Source: Viscum album
Taxonomy: Eukaryota > Streptophyta > Magnoliopsida > Santalales > Viscaceae
NCBI GenBank assembly: GCA_963277665.1
Contig: OY728120.1
Span: 942,821,195 to 942,885,194 of the forward strand
Direction: 5' to 3'
DNA length: 64,000 bases
The notes under the pieces are model-generated. The model was not told the origin of the DNA. It searched no databases and was given only the letters and a program-made list of their open reading frames with translations. Shown piece after piece: positions 13,698 through 27,860 of this stretch. The stretch's first letter is position 1. Each line of letters opens with the position of its first letter. Position numbers and translations under genes: made by a program.

Positions 13698-16600
13698 TCT
13701 TACACCATGATATTTTTATAGACCACTATATTTCATAGCATATAAAACACAAAACACTACACCTAAAGGAACAACAATATATTATTATTTTATAACAATA
13801 ATGACATAGTTTGTGAATTGGTGCATATGATTAAATTAATGGAAAATTTTAAAAGATATGATGATCATACCAATGAAATTTTATTGATAAAATCTTTATA
13901 AATAAACACTCAAATTATATAAAAAATTCATTTTATTCTTTAAAATATATTTTCATCGAAAATATTTTTTAATACATTTTATGAGAAAATTTATTTATTC
14001 CTCTTTCAAAAATTTTATTTTAAAAATTGATCTTTACCTTTGAAATTATAATATCAAAATTAAATTATTGAGAAATATTTATGCCTTCCTAAAATGAATT
14101 ATTATTAGTGAATGGTAAAAAATAATGTTTTTTTTTTCTAAAACCATCATTTTTCTTTTCATTAATCCATGTAATTTAAAAGTACAGTTTTTATTTTGGA
14201 TTTATTCATAAAGATAAATATGATTATTTTTATTTATAATAACCTAATAAATTTAATTTTAGTCATTAATATTCATAATTTTCATAAATGTTAATTTTTA
14301 TTCTTAAAAACTGATTTTGTCCAAAAAACTGTTTTTCATTGAAATTTTCAAATTTATATTAAAATTTATTCCTACCCCTTCTAGATATTTAATCATTTTT
14401 GAAATTATAACATATTTTTAATCAAACTGTTAATTTTTTTAAATAAGACCACATTTTTTTATGAATTGTAACCTTTGTACATGTTTGTCACCTAAATATG
14501 AGTAAATTTGGTTTAAGATAGTTAAAAATAATAGAAAATGTCCAAAATCAATATCATAATTTTATTTTTATCATTTTACAATGTAAAATCATAAATTTAA
14601 ATCCTAAATTTTAATATAAGGCATTTTTCTTCCATTTTTCCTTGATAATGATATCAATATTTTTTTAAGTAATTAAAATTCCAAAAATGCTACTATAATT
14701 AATTTAATATCTAGTAATGAAAATAAGAATAAAAATAGGATAAGTTAATTTATAAATTTCATTTTAAAATTGAATTATTATTTTATAATTGTAATTTATT
14801 CAATTCCTTAATGACTAAATAATTACCTTAAATTGTTACACAACATCAACAAAGTTTTTTCGAAAGAATTAGAAAAATCATGTATTTGTTATTAAATATT
14901 CAAAAAGATTTTTTTGTAGATTTATAGTTTCCCACATATTTTATAGACAAATATAATAGTTAATTAATTTTTTAATGATTTATATTTTAATTAAATTTCT
15001 TTATTAATGTATTTCAATTCAAATTAAATGAACATTTCTAGGAAAAATATTAATCATATTTTATTTATAATAATATTTTATAAAAATTTATTGAAATCAT
15101 AAAATCATTAAAGATAAAAATTAGGAATAATTCTAGTAAAATATTTTACAAATTTTCCATTTATTTTGTAATTTTTAACTTATATGTAAAATTAAAACCC
15201 TATAATATTGGAAAATTGGTTACCGTTGTTATGATTAATGTTGGTTAAATAAGGGGATAAAATAAAATATTAGTTTTAAAAATACAAAAACCAATATAAA
15301 TTTTATTAAATGTTTATATTTACAAATTTTCATATTTTTTTAAATATGTATCCATTTTGAATAATTTATGTTTATTGTTACATTATTAGATTTTATTTTT
15401 TTTATTAAATTCATGTGTGCCCTATCCCCCACCTTAAAAGGGCAACCATCCTTTCTCTTGATTACATAAATCTTAACCATATAGATAGAAAATCATATAC
15501 CCAATTCTCTTATTAATATCCCCATACAAGAATTGTTGGTTCTATAATTATTGAAAGATGAATAAAAGGGTCCTTTAGAAAGGATATAATGGAGTTAAAT
15601 CAATTAATAGATAACCATCTTACATGAAATCTATAAATTCAATTCTTAATCTCCCTCTTATATTTTTATTGTATTCATCATGAAATAATAAATTAAATAT
15701 CCTCAATATAATTAAATTTTATTATTATTATTTATCAACTGTTATCCTCCCTTTATTCCATCAAATGGGAATAGAATATATCACTTTTGTGTATATATGG
15801 ACTACTACCTCCACATAGTGATACGATTCATTTTCCATCACCATATTTTATTGATGGTTATTATGATGGGTTTAATTTATATATATATTTATATATATAT
15901 GATACATATGAAATAAATGTTAATATAAAATTATAATATCATATCTATATCCATATTTCCAATCCTATTGAGAACAAAAAATGTCTCCCATGCGAACTTG
16001 CGGACTATGACCTCCAAGTAGCTATATGATTCATTTTTCAATTATTCATTACATTATATATAATAAAGATATATTTGATGAATGTTTTGACACATATGAC
16101 ATAATATGTAATCCAAAAAGGTGAATTATTATTTAATAATATTTCTGTCCATCACACTAAAGGTGAAATTATTGTTCAAATGTATGTATGATATATTGTC
16201 TTTGTGAATGACACAATTTATTTTTATGGCTCTACCATTTATGGATGGATATATATATCTACATATATAATGAATATATTGTATATTTATATCAAATTTA
16301 AAATTATTTATATTATTTAATAATGATTAAAGTATACAAACTAGAGCTATCGAACTAAAATTCTCATGAAAAAATGAAATTGTTAAAACATGAAATAAAT
16401 GATATTAATAATGAATTATTAATTAATAGGTGTTAAAATCAAATTAGTGGATCAAATATGATATTATAAGAATTTATATTATTATGTTATATAATTATAA
16501 TATATTATAATATATTATATAAGAGGTTATATTTCCTTCGAATCAATTCAATCATGAGGTAATGGATTTGTGTTTCAATATCATATTAACTCGGATTGTT

Positions 16601-18400
16601 TATTCTTGAATTTAAATTTAGGGAAATTATATGATACATTCCTAATAAACCCATTCAATTTTATTATAATATTTTAATTTCATAACAATAAATTTCATCC
16701 TTTAATTTTACTAATATTGTGTATTTAAGATATTGAAATTGTTTTTAAGGAAAAATGAGTTTATTTCTCTTATCATGGAAAAATATAATTTCTCTAATAT
16801 AAATACATTATAAAATTATTAAAAAATGATTTTATATACAAATATGAATATAAAATAATATTTTACACCATATTATATTTTTAAATGGTTTAAATAGAAT
16901 ATTCTTAGCATTTTCTAAATGTGGTACTTTTATCTTTTTAATTAAAATCTGACCTTTATATTTATTTTTAAGTAAATTTAATGAATGGAATTTCCACCCA
17001 TCATAATTAATTAATGACATGAAGAATCCTTTGCATGTGTTTTTCAATATTTAAAATTAAAAATGATTCCTGAATATATTGTAATTTTTAGTATTTTAAT
17101 ATGTGATTTAAATATTAAAAGGTTATTTTATAGAAGATATATTCATGTGGCCAATTAAATGAACAATTAATCTTTGATAACTACCTTTAATGTTAGATGA
17201 TTTAATGGGTATAATTTCCAATTATACCATATTTCTACTTTCAATGTATATTTTATGTATATCCTAATCCAATATCTATAACACCCATTTTTTAATTGTA
17301 ATATTATGTTTAATGTTCATACGATCTTGTGGGATTCAAATGAACGTATTTATGATTATGTTATTGCTGGAATCAGAATTATATATCCCTCAAATAAATT
17401 GTGATATTTTTAATGTTATATGTTCTAAAAGGGTGAATAAGAGATTATCAAATGCATGAAATAGGTGCATCATGATGTTATACCAACCTCAAAAGGGGGT
17501 ACATTGGAGTTTATCCCAATACAAAAACAGGGTACATAAGTGGCCATTCCAATACCAATGAAGGAACATGTGTAATTTTACCAAGAATACCATGTTTTGA
17601 ATATCTTTTTGGTATCCATTACATTAGATTTTTATGATAATGATTAATCAACACTTTATTCCACTCTTTTATGACACATTCAAATGATATTTTTATGTTC
17701 TCATAACTCATATCCATTGATCCCTTTATGAATATTGTCTTACTAAATTTTAATATTTATTCCATGACAGATTTTTATTTTATAATAATAGCTAGGTATG
17801 ATTTTCAATGTTTAACTTCATGTTATAAAACCATTTATGATCGTGTTTTGTTTAAATGGTCATTAACATCTATCTTGTCTACCCTCATTAAGCATCCATG
17901 ATCACCCATTATTATTTTATATTTTCCCAAAGATATGTATAATTTTTTTTAAGAATGATGTGTCTAAGAAGTGTAATATTATTGAAAAACTAAGTGGGAT
18001 ATGGTGTAGATCTTTTATAAATGAGGTGTTTATGTATCATAGTTTACAAATACACTAAAACATTGTGGTTCTTATATAGATCATAATATTATGAATATTT
18101 AACTTATAATATTTAATATTTATGAATGAGAAATATAGGTAATTATAAATAACATAACATTATATATACTAAAACAAGAATCAGGCTCTGGAGAAGATAT
18201 ACATTGGGGTTACATGCCTGAATAAGGTGAGTTTTTTATTAACTCAACCATAAACCGATGCATGAAAAATTCATAAAATTCCACATGTATGACATAATCA
18301 TGGTATATTCTATGTTTAATAAAATTATATTAAAAATCCATTATGATGTATTTCTTTGTAATAGAATTAAGATATAAAGTATGATAATATCTAACTTAAG
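13698..18400 (+). repeat. Old LTR copy L3 of the ~4-kb family
   Basis: A TCTTACACC start (decayed TGTAACACC) at 13698 is followed by CTTAAAAGGGC with a C-rich leader at 15433-15455. Three blocks follow at about 15788-15820, 15990-16020 and 16181-16215, then an AAGCATCC...TTTTCCC motif at about 17890-17930. The 18000-18060 segment tracks the young LTR's end region closely. The second block still reads TGCGAACTTGCGGACTATG, so L3 retains slightly more CG than L1 or L2. The end is approximate. Confidence 0.55.
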
Positions 18401-20639
18401 ATAATAAAGATTGAACAAAGAGTGATTAAGGTTGAACAAAAAACAAAACCGGTGGTCTTGAAGTTTGTTAAATTTTGTGGATATTTTTTTGGAGATCTTT
18501 TATGATAATTGTATGGTAATTATTCAACATCCACATTAACAAATTTTAGTTATATTGATGGATGAATCTCAAAGACACTATGTTAATAATAGATATCATT
18601 GAAAATATAGATATTGTACCTTTGAAAAATATAATTAGATAACTATTGATGTGAGAAATCTTGTTATTATTCTATCCTAACTACAAAGAATTATGAATAT
18701 AGATATAAATATATAGGACTCCACAAACAAAAATCTAATAATAAAATGATGAATTCTCACAGAATTTTGGAAGATGAAGATGATGAACGGATTAAATTCA
18801 ATTTAATTTGTGTGAAAAAATATAGTAAGTGGTACCATGGAAATTATATTAAAGGAAATAGAAAATGTTTAATATGTGGTCAATGAGGGTTAGAGAAACC
18901 AATTATTTATAGAAACATTAAGTTCCTAGTGGATATGTTGGAAGAAAATATTTCTCAATAAGAGGAACTAAAAATAAGTAAATTTATTAAATGTGTGAAT
19001 CATATACATTATCAAAGACAATTACCTAATCAATGGGTTAACAAGGATGATAAGAACTAAAAAAATCCCATATAGTGGAAATCCTATAAAACCCCAAATA
19101 AATATGAGTCTTTTAAAAATATTATGGAATGATGAACACTGATCACCCACTTTTGAATGGTGAATTTTTTATTCATATCTTGTATAACATAATTCTTTAA
19201 ACATATAATGTTTACTAAACACATATTGGAACCTCTATGATGACTAGATTTTTAATTATTAATAACAATATTCTAGTAGTGTTATTATTGTATCCAATGT
19301 AAAAAAATCGGCTCTAATAGATTTTTATAGGTATTTATTTCCTATATAATCCAATTATTATGTATTTAGTAAAATTTGATGTGATATTTGGTATAATATT
19401 TACCTGTGGACATATAGGCCAAGATAATTGTTAAGATAGAATAATTACATCTAAAAACAACACATGATAAAAAATTATGGTTGTTTATCAATACCTAATG
19501 AAAATAAATGCTCCGATTATATTGGGGTATTTAGAATAATTGGTTAAATAATAACTTAACATTAGTTTTATTCCTTTTATTGGAGAAAATATGATTTTAC
19601 TAGAGGGACATTCGATAGAATGGTCGAAACCTAATGAGAAAAAAATCATAAGTCATGTTAATATTTTAGATACCCTTATCTATTTTTATTATTGTGTAGT
19701 AATTAAAATTAAAAGACCAAAATTTATTTAATTGGGTAATATAACATCATGATATTTTAAATTATATATTCCATTAAAATGTAATGTGCTCGATATCTTT
19801 TTTCACATGAAATATCAAAACAAAAGAAACCACATGACATTATATTCCCCTAAAAAATCAGTTATCAAATCTATAGGTAAATATATATGTACTATAATTA
19901 TGAAATATAATTATCAAATTTAAATATCATCATTAACACTAATGAAATAATAAAATTTATATTTGTATAGAAAATTAACTAATAAGACCAATTTATGATT
20001 GAATATGTAATAATTTAAAAACTGGACATTGAGAAGATTATTTTGGGTGAAATATAATTTTTGATATGAATGATATATTTTCCCCAATAATATTTATATT
20101 TTATCGAATGTAAATCTAAAAATGTTAGTATTTTAAAGAGGTTATTTTACTATTAAAACAATTTCCATAATTTTTTTATTTGAAACATAATTTCTCAAAT
20201 ACTACAATGTTTTTTTAGAAATTAATCCATATTTATAGTTTCAATATAATAATAATATTATTAGATATATTTTTTGTTATATATTTTTGAAATATTATAT
20301 TTCAAATGACAAGTAAAAAATATCATATTTAGTAAAAATATAAATATTATGAATTTATCATTATGAAACCATGACCTAGAAGCATATAAAAATTTTTAAT
20401 TGATAATATATTTATATAAGGATTATACATAAACACTAATAAATATCATTCTAATTTTATAAAAAAAATCCAACATTTTGGAACATAACTAATATTATAA
20501 AATTAAAGAAACTACCTAGGGTATTTTATTTAAATTAAATTATATTTTTTAGAATTTATGTTTTTCTTTATTTAAAAACCATGTTAGGTTTATTTTTTAC
20601 AGAATTAAACAATTTATATGATGAAAATCAATGAAATTG
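18401..20639. other. Decayed sequence with a coding-like patch
   Basis: Mostly AT-rich and unassigned. On the plus strand about 18782-19130 reads as a mildly interrupted frame (four or five stops) with non-random protein composition, including KYSKWYHGNYIKGNRKCLICG. The CLIC pair followed by G could be half of a zinc finger, but no second pair is visible. It may be decayed internal sequence of an element whose 5' LTR is L3. No function can be assigned. Confidence 0.25.
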
Positions 20640-22304
20640 GAATTCTTGAATCAGGTGGTGTTGAGCCAACCCATTCCTCGATATGGTCGGCCACAAGGCG
20701 TTAAATGTGCCTCCCTATATACTAGAGGCTATTGAATAGTGGAGAGGACCAAAATAGATATAGTGGGGAGACAATTCCATCATATTAGATAATAAATAAT
20801 AGTTAAAATAGACCAAACACATACATATCTATTGACATTATAGTTCATATAAATAAATATATAAATATAAAAAATTATGACAATATAGGAAATTTTTTGG
20901 AAGTACTCTATGAAAAAATGCAAACACTGATCTCCCACTAGGATGATCACATACATAATAATAAAATAACAAATGATATAATTCTACATTGACCTGAATA
21001 ACATAATCGGTCTCCAAAACTTCTGATCAAGTCCATCACAACCCTCCAACTCTATAAGAGGAATCATTATTGATCATGAAACACTTTCCCTCTTTCCCAT
21101 CCACTAAGTAAAATGCTAAACATGACATCCTGGATAATTTATAAACAAATATTGAGGTGAAGATAGTGGGGTTGAAGAAAATATATCTGTATTACACCAC
21201 CAATAGTGGCCCTAAAATCTTCTGTCGTAACATGTGCAAGAAACAAGAGTCGTGTCTATAATAGAATAATGTGACAACAACCACAAAAATAAAAAAGACA
21301 TTAAAATAAAAAAATGAGATAAATAAATGGGGAAAACCCAAGGTTTCTATCATGAAAAACGTAGGTAATATACCCCAAAATTATTCAATATGGTTGGAAT
21401 ATTGAATCAATATGCTGAAACAAAATCATGGGTCTATGCCTAATCAATAAGGATATCTTTTGAATAATGAGTTATATTCCCACATGTCAGCGCTTGGACA
21501 CATCGCAGGAATCTGAAACAATGAACAACATCTACCTATCATTAGGAATGCAATGGGATTATCTGAATTGGTAGTAGGGTCTCCCTGTAGACATTGAAAG
21601 TATACTACCATGCCCAAAAGTTAAGCAGAATCCAATGGGTGGAATGAACCTGTCAATCCATCATTGAGCTACCTGATTGTGTCCCAAAATCATTTAAACC
21701 AGGACATATGAGCACTGTTTCCTCCACATTTCATGAACCATAGATATGGTGAAATGTTAAACCACGTTTCCACACCCATCCAAATTCTCAATTAGCTCCC
21801 TAAACTGACTTCAATGAAACCATATTTCTAGGAAAAGTGATTAATAGAGTCAACATCAACAATTATGATTGATATTATAATATATAAAAGGTAAAATCTC
21901 ACACATAGTCCTCAAATAGAACAACCTCAAACCATAATGCCCAAAATATCAAGCATCACGATCATCTTACACCCACAACCTCAGATCAAAACCACTCAGA
22001 ACATCACCAACCATCATGGAGACCAACTAAACATAGGGTATACAATATTGTTCTTAAAACCTATGTTTATAAATGAAACCCTCCAAGGTATACTAATATA
22101 AATCCCAACTCAAGAAGCACACCCTTTAATAGATCCTCATATAAAATAAAAAATATGTCCAAACCCACTCAAATGAACCATGGATGGTCCTCTCAACTTA
22201 AACCCATTGAACACCCATCTAAAAGGTTAGCCTCAAGAAGAAACCAAACCAGAAGGTAATTACAGAAAACATGTCCCTCAAACATATCTCTATATATTGA
22301 AATG
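20640..22304 (-). repeat. E2 repeat, copy 1, left part (split by solo LTR L4)
   Basis: This segment parallels about 31340-32900. For example, both carry a TAGTAG..CTCCCTGT segment followed by CCCAATGGGTGGAATGAA or CCCAATTGGGAGGAATGAA, and an earlier patch with AATAGTGGCC or AATAATGGCC followed by CGTAACAT. The same homology resumes at 26457 to the right of L4. Copy 1 was therefore contiguous before L4 inserted. Minus orientation is inferred from the TATA-and-leader arrangement at the right end. The left limit is approximate. Confidence 0.5.
22300..22304. repeat. Target-site duplication AAATG, left of L4
   Basis: AAATG immediately precedes the TGTAACACC start of L4, and the same AAATG follows its GTTATA end at 26457-26461. 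A 5-bp direct duplication is what Ty3/gypsy integrases leave. Confidence 0.7.
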
Positions 22305-23864
22305 TGTAACACCCCATGATTCAATGGTACACTTCCTTTTAAATAATTCAGTAGCATGCGTTGTACGTAACATTTTGTAAGAGTACACCATGACCTATCA
22401 AACTAGCCATTTAAAAATAAGTTTTGAATTGTATTACCTGCATTTCGAAATTTTATAAATTTTATTTTTGAAAATATACTAAATTGTTCAATTTGAAATA
22501 TCAAATTTTATTAGGGTCAATTTTTGTTATTTTTTTTGAAAAGACTCTATTGTTGAGGAATAGTGAAAACAATACATTGTGGATAAAAACCATTTTTTTC
22601 ATTTAAAAAATTATTTTAATATAAATTAATTGTAAACTAAAAATATATACATAATACATATATGATTCCCATTTAAGTCATTGTAATAGTTTTTATAATA
22701 TGATAAGACATAAAAATTCTTTGAACACTTTTAACGTCTTTTTACCCGCCTTCTAGCCGTATTAGAAGATTAGAATTAAATGTAATTTCATCAAAGTTGT
22801 AAATTTAATATAAAAAATAAGACATACATGGTTGTAATATAGATGAGAAATGTGGTCTAAATTTTTCAAAATAAATTTTTAGGAATAGTAACTTTTGAAT
22901 TTTATTTTCCACAATTAATGGTAAATACAGTAATTAAAGGTAAAAATAATATTATGATAGTATAAAATTACACTAACACATTTTATAACCTTATTGTATT
23001 CTTAATGGCTAACCAATAAAAACCATGGTTCACATATTTTTCCTTTGTAAAACACTTTGGTGTGATTAAGTCATTTATAAAATTTAATTTTATGTAATGT
23101 TACAAATATCATAAACCTGAGTCTTACTACTAAACCAATTTTAATATGAGGTTCTATAAGTATTATAGTAGACTATAAATAGTCATTAGAAATATTATAA
23201 AATTTCATATATCATGAAATATTATTTATAATTTTTATGAATTAAAAAAATAAATTTGTTTTTGACACAATGATTAGGGAGTGGTTATCTTATTTATGAA
23301 ATATTCAAATAAATGATATCATAAATATTAAAATAAATGTAATTTGAAAATTTTGATGTCATCGAAAAATTTCATGGATGAATTAGACATGTTAAATTTT
23401 AGTTAATTATTTTTTTCAAATAAATATTGTTTTTATGAGTTAAAAAAATAAACTATTAAATAGGGTCAAAATTTTCATAAATTAGATTTTAAAATAAATA
23501 CTATTTTATTAAATGATATGAAAATACTAAAAAACTAATGTTCAAAAAAAATAACATGTACAATGATAAAAATTTCATAAATTATCAACATTAGTTTAAT
23601 TTTTATATTTATAGTGACCATATAAACCATGTATTATAAAAATACAAGAAGACTTGTTAAGAGTAAAACTATTTAACGGAGGGTAAAATACAAAATATAT
23701 GGTTAACTTTATGACATAAACATGTATAAAACCTATATTTTGATAGGAGTTAGACCCATAATCATCTTATAATTGAAATAATCCAATTTGGAGCTATTAT
23801 AAAAATAATATAATGTTATAATAAATTAATATTTCATGATTTTTCAAAAATATCCCTCAACTTT

Positions 23865-23876
23865 CTTATAAAAAGG
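23865..23876 (+). promoter_or_regulatory. LTR promoter TATA box of L4
   Basis: CTTATAAAAAGG precedes a C-rich leader starting AACCCCCCC. Its position and context correspond to CTTATAAAAG of the young LTR. It is a relic promoter inside a solo LTR. Confidence 0.5.
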
Positions 23877-24217
23877 AACCCCCCCATTCTCATTAACTCA
23901 CACCTCTAAAGCATTTTGGTTCAGCCAACCCAAAAACATTTCGCCTACCAAACACCATAAAATTACAATATTGGACTAAATTAGGGAATAGATCCATCCT
24001 AATGATCCCTTCTATTCAAATCAAAAAGAAACTCCAGAATAAATGGTAATCATTTTATCACATCTTTCAAAGTTAGGTTTTACTTCTAATTCCTCTTTCT
24101 CTATTGTTTCTATACTAAAATAAAAAATAATGTACATTTCATTTTCTGATATTTTTTTACAATTATCAGAAAACCATATTCCCCATTTTACCCATACTAA
24201 GAAAAGTAATATCACCA

Positions 24218-24640
24218 TGGGTGTGTACGTACGACTTACATTCTCCACCTCATAGAGTAAATTATTTTTCATGTACACATTATTTCTATTGGTTTAAGGA
24301 TGAATATAATTGATTTAAATAAGAAATATAACATTATATTGTTTACTTAAAATTATTATTCTATCCAATTAGATAACATTTAACCATTATGGAAAAGATA
24401 TCGTCACTTGTGCATGTGTACGACTTACCGTCTCCACGACGCGATGAGACTCATCTTCCATGTTCACTATCCATGAATGATTATATGAAAACATATTATT
24501 ACTAATTATTAAATATATGACATTATAATGCCACTGGGATGATATATATATATATCATTAACTTACTTCACTTCTATACGATAATAAAATGGAATCATCG
24601 TTCATGCATATATATAACCTAACATCTCCATGAATGTTGT
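24218..24640 (+). repeat. Three ~190-bp-spaced GTAC/CTCCACG blocks in L4
   Basis: Blocks at 24218-24252 (GTGTACGTACGACTTAC), 24410-24442 (GTGTACGACTTACCGTCTCC) and 24605-24640 (decayed) lie about 190-200 bp apart. They correspond, in reverse complement, to the 30-bp perfect repeats at 59911 and 60099 in the young LTR. They lie 350-750 bp downstream of the TATA box, in the part of the LTR expected to be transcribed. Confidence 0.6.
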
Positions 24641-26456
24641 GTTACATTTCATTTATATATTAATTATATATATTTATATATATAATATTTTTGATTTATA
24701 AATCATGTCATTCATTCTTGAGGAAATGTAAAAAATGATCTAAATAGTATGATGAATAATAATAAGTCAAAACATGTACGATAAAGAAATAAATTATTAC
24801 AAAAAATGTTGTTTTAACATTGAAATTGTTAATAAATAGTAAGAATATATTTATAATTGAATAATATATGATAATATAAATATTATTATTATTTTCAAAG
24901 AAGTTAATAATTTTTTTAAACCATTATATATGAGATCTGGACACGTATGGAGAGTATAAAACCTATGGTAAATGAATTTCGTTGCACTTTTAATATTCGT
25001 GAGATATAATACATGTTCTCCACCTATTTGTTGAGTGTGACATATGTTATTACAATATTGTATTTAATATCATGAATAAATTTATCTTCATGATATTATA
25101 ATTTTCACGTGATGATATCTAACCCATGATTTAAATGTTCAATGTGTAATGGGATACTTTGAATGTTTTAGAAATTAATTCTTTCTCCATTTAAATATTT
25201 TTTATAATATATGTATATAAAGAATTATAAATATAAATATATATATTTTTTGAATTTCCATCAGTAGTTTTCAAAATGAATATTTTTAAGGTTTTATGTA
25301 AGGGAATCTTTAAATAAAACATCATTTTTAATGATTTATTCTTTTTAAAATCATTCTCATTATTATCCATATTTTTAGAATGGTTTAAATGATTTATTTA
25401 TATAGTCATGAATTCTTTAAAATGTTAATTCCAATAAAAAGTTTCAATGTTTTATGGGACACATTGATTCAAAAATATATTTTTAAATGTCTTCTTTTAT
25501 AATTGTGCGGTTTTGTATTAATGTTTTCAATGTAAAAATCAGGGGTTTTCTCTCAAGATATTTAGAATTATTTTTTAGAGTAAATTCAACTATATCAACA
25601 ACCATTTCTGAAATTTATGCTTAATTGAGGTTGATTTATTATGATACAATATCCACTATTTTTATATAAGGTTTTATGATATGTTGAGTGTGGGTGTGAT
25701 ATTTTTTATACCATTCATGGTTTATGGTTAAAGTATTAACAAATTGTATACTAGTTTTTTAAAAAATGTTTATATTATGTTCCACCCATTTCATATGAAG
25801 AATTAATTGGATATAGTAAGTGATGGGTGGGGCCCTCAATATAACATTGATGCATCGGTATATATCATGAGACTAACTAGTGTCTTGGCATAAGGCCTTG
25901 ACTGAATATTTGTGTATAGTCATGGAATGATGCCTTGAAGTAGTGGTTATGTTTTCTGGCATTATGCACTCACTCATTATGAGATTAGATATTGATATTA
26001 CATGTGACTATTCAACTAGTAGAATATCTATGTGAACATTTAAATTGAATAATTTGATTTATTCATTCCATATTAAGTTGGATAAAAAATTTTAAATGGC
26101 TTTAATTTTAGTTTTATACCTTGTCTTAAAAGTTTATGCATATTTGTGACATCTTCCGCTATATTGTTTGTCCTTATTGAGCATCTAATCTCACCCATTT
26201 CTAATGTTTTATTTTCCCAGGATTCCAAGAAGTGTTTAATGATTTTCTTTAAGGTTTAATCTAGGGGAATAATGGGATTCTCAAAGGATTATATATGATT
26301 AATTTTATGATAGAAATTGTTATCTAATCTTCTTGCATGTAATCTATTTTCCAAGACTGCTAGAATGGTTGGTCCATTGAAATTTTATTGCTATTATTCA
26401 TTAAATTGTATTAAAATAATTCTCAAATTCTAGTATTTTGTGTTCGGAACGTTATA

Positions 26457-27860
26457 AAATGACACCTAGATTTTTCGAAAATCCCATGGCATCAGTCCAC
26501 CATGAAAGTTCCCACAAGTTAGACCTCATGTGATTGGACCTGAACGCAAATCCACTGATATGATGATCTCATCCAAAAAAATAATTGATCCACCTCATGT
26601 AATCTATCAAAATTAATCCAAGAATTCACACATGGAATCCACAATAAAAGGTGATCAACCCGGGGAGACCCTCACATGGGACTCAAAACCCATAACCCGT
26701 CCCTTGGGAGGATTCTAAAACTAAAACATAAAGGTAAACATCCAAAAAATTCTATGTATGAAAAATCATCTAAAAACATATAAAAACCAATATAATTACC
26801 CTATCACAATATACTTTAAAAAACTCTCAAAATGGACTAATTATAAGTCCAATTATGTCTTTAGGGCATAAAGACACAAAAACCCCTTATATAGAAAACG
26901 TAAATGATGAGTACTTATGTGTACATGTCATGTACTCTAGTTAGTGAATGTACACATGTACTCCTACATGGTCGTGGAACACATGTGGTCTACCGGTTTT
27001 CTATTACACAGTCATTGAATTTACCTATATACTATTATACGGGCATACCCCTTCACAAGGGATGTCTACCCAAGAACACAACCACATGGCCATGTCAGAC
27101 AATAGGGTGTGTACTCCTAGAACATGGTGTATTGTCTCAAATGACAATCTACCCATATACTAGGATATATTTCCCAAAAAAACTACATGTGGTGTACCTT
27201 GGGTATACATGTATAGTACTACATTCTAGACATTCATATGTAATATTAAATGGCGTGTATTAAAAGTACATGGTGTTTAAAAATAAACAATCTATACTCC
27301 CTAAATAAGAAGAACCCTATGCATGTTACCATCAGACCACCCACCACATTGTCAAGATTTCACAAAAAATAAATCTCTCTAAAAATCCAGATACTCCCTC
27401 ATGGGAAAAAACCTCTAGGTCGACCCTATAAGTGTCCCCATCAACCAAATAAATGATTAAAATTGAATAAACAAACATATTATGTTTTATGGTTATCATA
27501 TTAAACAGGAAAATATTCATTTTTGAATCATCAAATTTTTGTATGATTTTTTATCCCCATATTCCACATGGTGATTTGGCCCAACCTAAGACCAATGTTG
27601 AAACATCCTTCCCCCTATATCACTTATGAACTCTCCTCTCCCTCCACAATACCTTGGATAATGTTCCAAAAGAGGTTGAGAATATGTGAAAAACATCAGA
27701 GGAAAGGTGTAAAAATGGGAAATAATATAGAAGGGTAAGAAATAAAAATATAACAGCAAATAGGAGTGAGGAGAAAATGGGGGGCCTTGCCTAGGCCTGA
27801 TGTCTAACACAAGATCATGACCTTCCTTATAAAATACCCCAAATCTTGACACCTGTGTAA
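26457..27860 (-). repeat. E2 repeat, copy 1, middle part
   Basis: This continues E2 copy 1 after the L4 insertion and parallels about 33000-34437. Shared stretches include GAGACCCTCACAT or GAGAACCCTCACAT, TATACTATTATA, GTGTACTCC followed by ACATGGTGTATTGTCTCAA (GTGTTGTCTCAA in copy 2), and GGTCATGA near the right end. In reverse complement the right end reads GGTATTTTATAAGGAAGG and then a CCCCCCATTTTCTCCTCAC leader. This looks like an LTR promoter, so E2 is probably minus-oriented. Confidence 0.5.

Larger units (their letters stand above)
22305..26456 (+). mobile_element. Solo LTR L4 (4152 bp) of the ~4-kb chromovirus family
   Basis: It begins TGTAACACCCC and ends GTTATA, a decayed GTTACA, and is flanked by perfect 5-bp duplications AAATG. 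Inside, in order, are a GAATAGTAACTTTTGAA segment matching the young LTR, a TATA box CTTATAAAAAGG at 23865 with a CCCCCCCATTCTC leader, and three blocks at 24218-24252, 24410-24442 and 24605-24640. After these come GGTGGGGCCCTC near 25828 and GAGCATCTAATCTCACCC near 26178. There is no internal coding region, so it fits a product of unequal recombination between two LTRs. It still holds several CG sites in the blocks, so it is younger than L1-L3 and older than the 58-62 kb LTR. Confidence 0.75.

Noticed and set aside
26904..27263. A 119-codon plus-strand frame, with a second overlapping frame at 26948-27163
   Set aside because: It lies in a subrepeat-rich part of E2, its protein is made of repeated Y/T/H/C-rich patches that mirror the DNA subrepeats, and the homologous stretch at 33508-33729 does not conserve it. 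It is a chance frame.
27586..27852. An 88-codon minus-strand frame
   Set aside because: It covers the presumed LTR promoter and CT-rich leader of E2 and is not maintained in copy 2 (34173-34370 reads differently). It is not a gene.
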